From Mageeibacillus sp. UBA1193 (GTDB taxonomy: Bacteria > Bacillota > Clostridia > Saccharofermentanales > Saccharofermentanaceae): a DNA stretch of 23,352 nucleotides. Shown here piece by piece: positions 22,380-23,352 of this stretch (positions are counted from its first letter, which is position 1; every line of letters begins with the position of its first letter). Position numbers and translations under genes: made by a program. The notes beneath the pieces are model-generated. The model was not told where the DNA came from, did no database searches, and saw nothing but the letters and a program-made list of their open reading frames with translations. The DNA lies in the NCBI GenBank assembly GCA_002310155.1, contig DBYF01000043.1, positions 22,098 through 45,449 on the forward strand, given 5' to 3'.

Positions 22380-23352
22380 AACTGCCGGAAGCTTTTATAA
22401 CAAGAATGAATAAGTATTTCGAAGAGAAAGGTCGCCTCGATGAAGAGGAGGCTTTCTTTTCGTCTTATGAAAAAGCACCCGTACACGGTATCCGGTGGAA
22501 CCGTCTGAAGATGTCTTCTGATCAGTACGGAGAGTACATGAAGAAGATGGACCTTTCCTGTGATCCTGTAACCTGGTGTGACGGCGGTTTCTATACGCCC
22601 GATATCTCCCTGGGAAAAGATCCCTATTACCATGCAGGTGCCTATTATATCCAGGAACCATCCGCGATGCTGCCGGCCTCTGTGCTCGGTACGAAGCCCG
22701 GAGAGTTTGTTCTGGATATGTGCGCCGCTCCCGGAGGAAAAGCGACAAGGATCGCGGAAGATCTTAAGGGCGAGGGACTTCTTGTCGCCAATGAGATCAA
22801 TACTGAGAGATCCAGAGCGCTCCTTCGTAATCTGGAACGCTGCGGCGCAGGAAATGTCGTGATCCTGAATGAGGATCCGGCGCATATGACTAAGACGTTC
22901 AAGTGCTTTTTCAACAGGATCATTATCGATGCTCCATGCTCCGGCGAGGGAATGTTCAGGAGAGATCCGTTCGCGCCGAAAAGCTGGGAGAAGTTCGGGC
23001 CTTCAAGCTGTGTCCCGATCCAGACGAATATCCTGGGATACGCGGATGAGATGCTTATGCCCGGAGGATCGATCGTTTATTCGACATGTACCTTTGGTGA
23101 GGCAGAGAACGAGGACCGGATCAATGATTTCCTCGAAAAGCACCCGAACTATGAGATCGTTCCACATCGTGAGCTTTCCGGTGTAACGCATGACGATGAG
23201 GGCATGATGCGTATCTGGCCGCATAAGACGAACGGTGAAGGTCATTTCTGTGTGCATCTGAGAAAACTTGAGGAGTCTTCGGATGTGGCTCCGGAGGATC
23301 CCAGAAAGACCGATGGAAACAAAGGATCGTCCCAGTTCGTATTCACGAAGTC
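22376..23352 (+). CDS. NOL1/NOP2/Sun-family RNA m5C methyltransferase (RsmF/RsmB-like), 3' end beyond the window
   Basis: The frame opens with ATG at 22376, overlapping the peptidase stop as ATGA, and stays open for 325 codons to the window edge. The visible part has the SAM-binding motif DMCAAPGGKATRIA (114-127), motif IV DAPCSGEGMFRRD with Cys188, and motif VI STCTFGEAEN with catalytic Cys238. These two cysteines are the pair used by Nop2/Sun enzymes to form and release the C5-methylcytosine adduct. YIQEPSAMLPA before the SAM motif is also typical of RsmF-like proteins, which modify 16S rRNA or tRNA. RsmF relatives are about 450-480 residues, so the missing C-terminus probably carries a PUA-like domain. 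No good ribosome binding site is seen, so translation is likely coupled. Confidence 0.93.
   Translation, partial: MKLPEAFITRMNKYFEEKGRLDEEEAFFSSYEKAPVHGIRWNRLKMSSDQYGEYMKKMDLSCDPVTWCDGGFYTPDISLGKDPYYHAGAYYIQEPSAMLPASVLGTKPGEFVLDMCAAPGGKATRIAEDLKGEGLLVANEINTERSRALLRNLERCGAGNVVILNEDPAHMTKTFKCFFNRIIIDAPCSGEGMFRRDPFAPKSWEKFGPSSCVPIQTNILGYADEMLMPGGSIVYSTCTFGEAENEDRINDFLEKHPNYEIVPHRELSGVTHDDEGMMRIWPHKTNGEGHFCVHLRKLEESSDVAPEDPRKTDGNKGSSQFVFTK

Noticed and set aside
1..23352. High density of GATC sites
   Set aside because: Largely explained by frequent Asp GAT and Ile ATC codons and GATC-containing codon pairs; no clustering at an intergenic site was seen.

Overview
This window looks like chromosomal DNA from a low-to-mid GC Gram-positive bacterium of the class Clostridia, probably an anaerobic gut or rumen type. 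The evidence is strong AGGAGG-like ribosome binding sites, TATAAT promoters, lipobox lipoproteins, a divergent second type IIA topoisomerase of the kind I associate with clostridia, and a Gram-positive style set of envelope proteins. The lineage is an inference, because no rRNA or taxon-specific marker is present. All genes lie on the + strand except one MraY-like gene at 17827-18786. I see no insertion sequences, CRISPR arrays or prophage genes.

Layout. 1-300 is the tail of a GNAT acetyltransferase. 389-841 is a small SH3-domain lipoprotein. 949-1136 holds tRNA-Gly(TCC) and tRNA-Arg(TCT), followed by a strong terminator. 1313-8377 looks like one operon: topoisomerase subunits B and A (parE-like, parC-like), a membrane-anchored protein with a degenerate polysaccharide-deacetylase fold, and a transglutaminase-like lipoprotein. 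8482-11808 holds a bacterial PH-domain protein, a sirtuin with a long histone-H1-like Lys/Ala/Pro tail, and a MutS-family ATPase with transmembrane segments. 11885-13132 is a LysA-type decarboxylase with its own promoter.

13229-17819 is the most interesting block. It is a four-gene operon encoding a Ser/Thr-kinase-like protein (with an N-terminal region that reads like a PIN nuclease fold), a TerY/YegL-like von Willebrand A protein, a PP2C phosphatase with a C-terminal membrane anchor, and a highly charged coiled-coil protein. The first three match the TerY-P triad (kinase, vWA, PP2C) known from Ter/Yeg-type systems. The PIN-like head, the tail anchor and the fourth gene would be additions to it.

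17827-18786 (minus) is an isolated MraY-family phosphoglycosyl transferase with a TTG start, divergent from argS. 18917-23352 is an argS - M3 oligopeptidase - Nop2/Sun rRNA m5C methyltransferase run. The last gene overlaps its neighbour by four bases and leaves the window.

How the parts may work together (inference): the triad would be a phosphorylation switch tethered to the membrane by the phosphatase, with the coiled-coil protein as scaffold or substrate. The sirtuin and the membrane MutS are nearly contiguous and probably co-translated, which suggests a shared, perhaps DNA-linked or nucleoid-linked, role.
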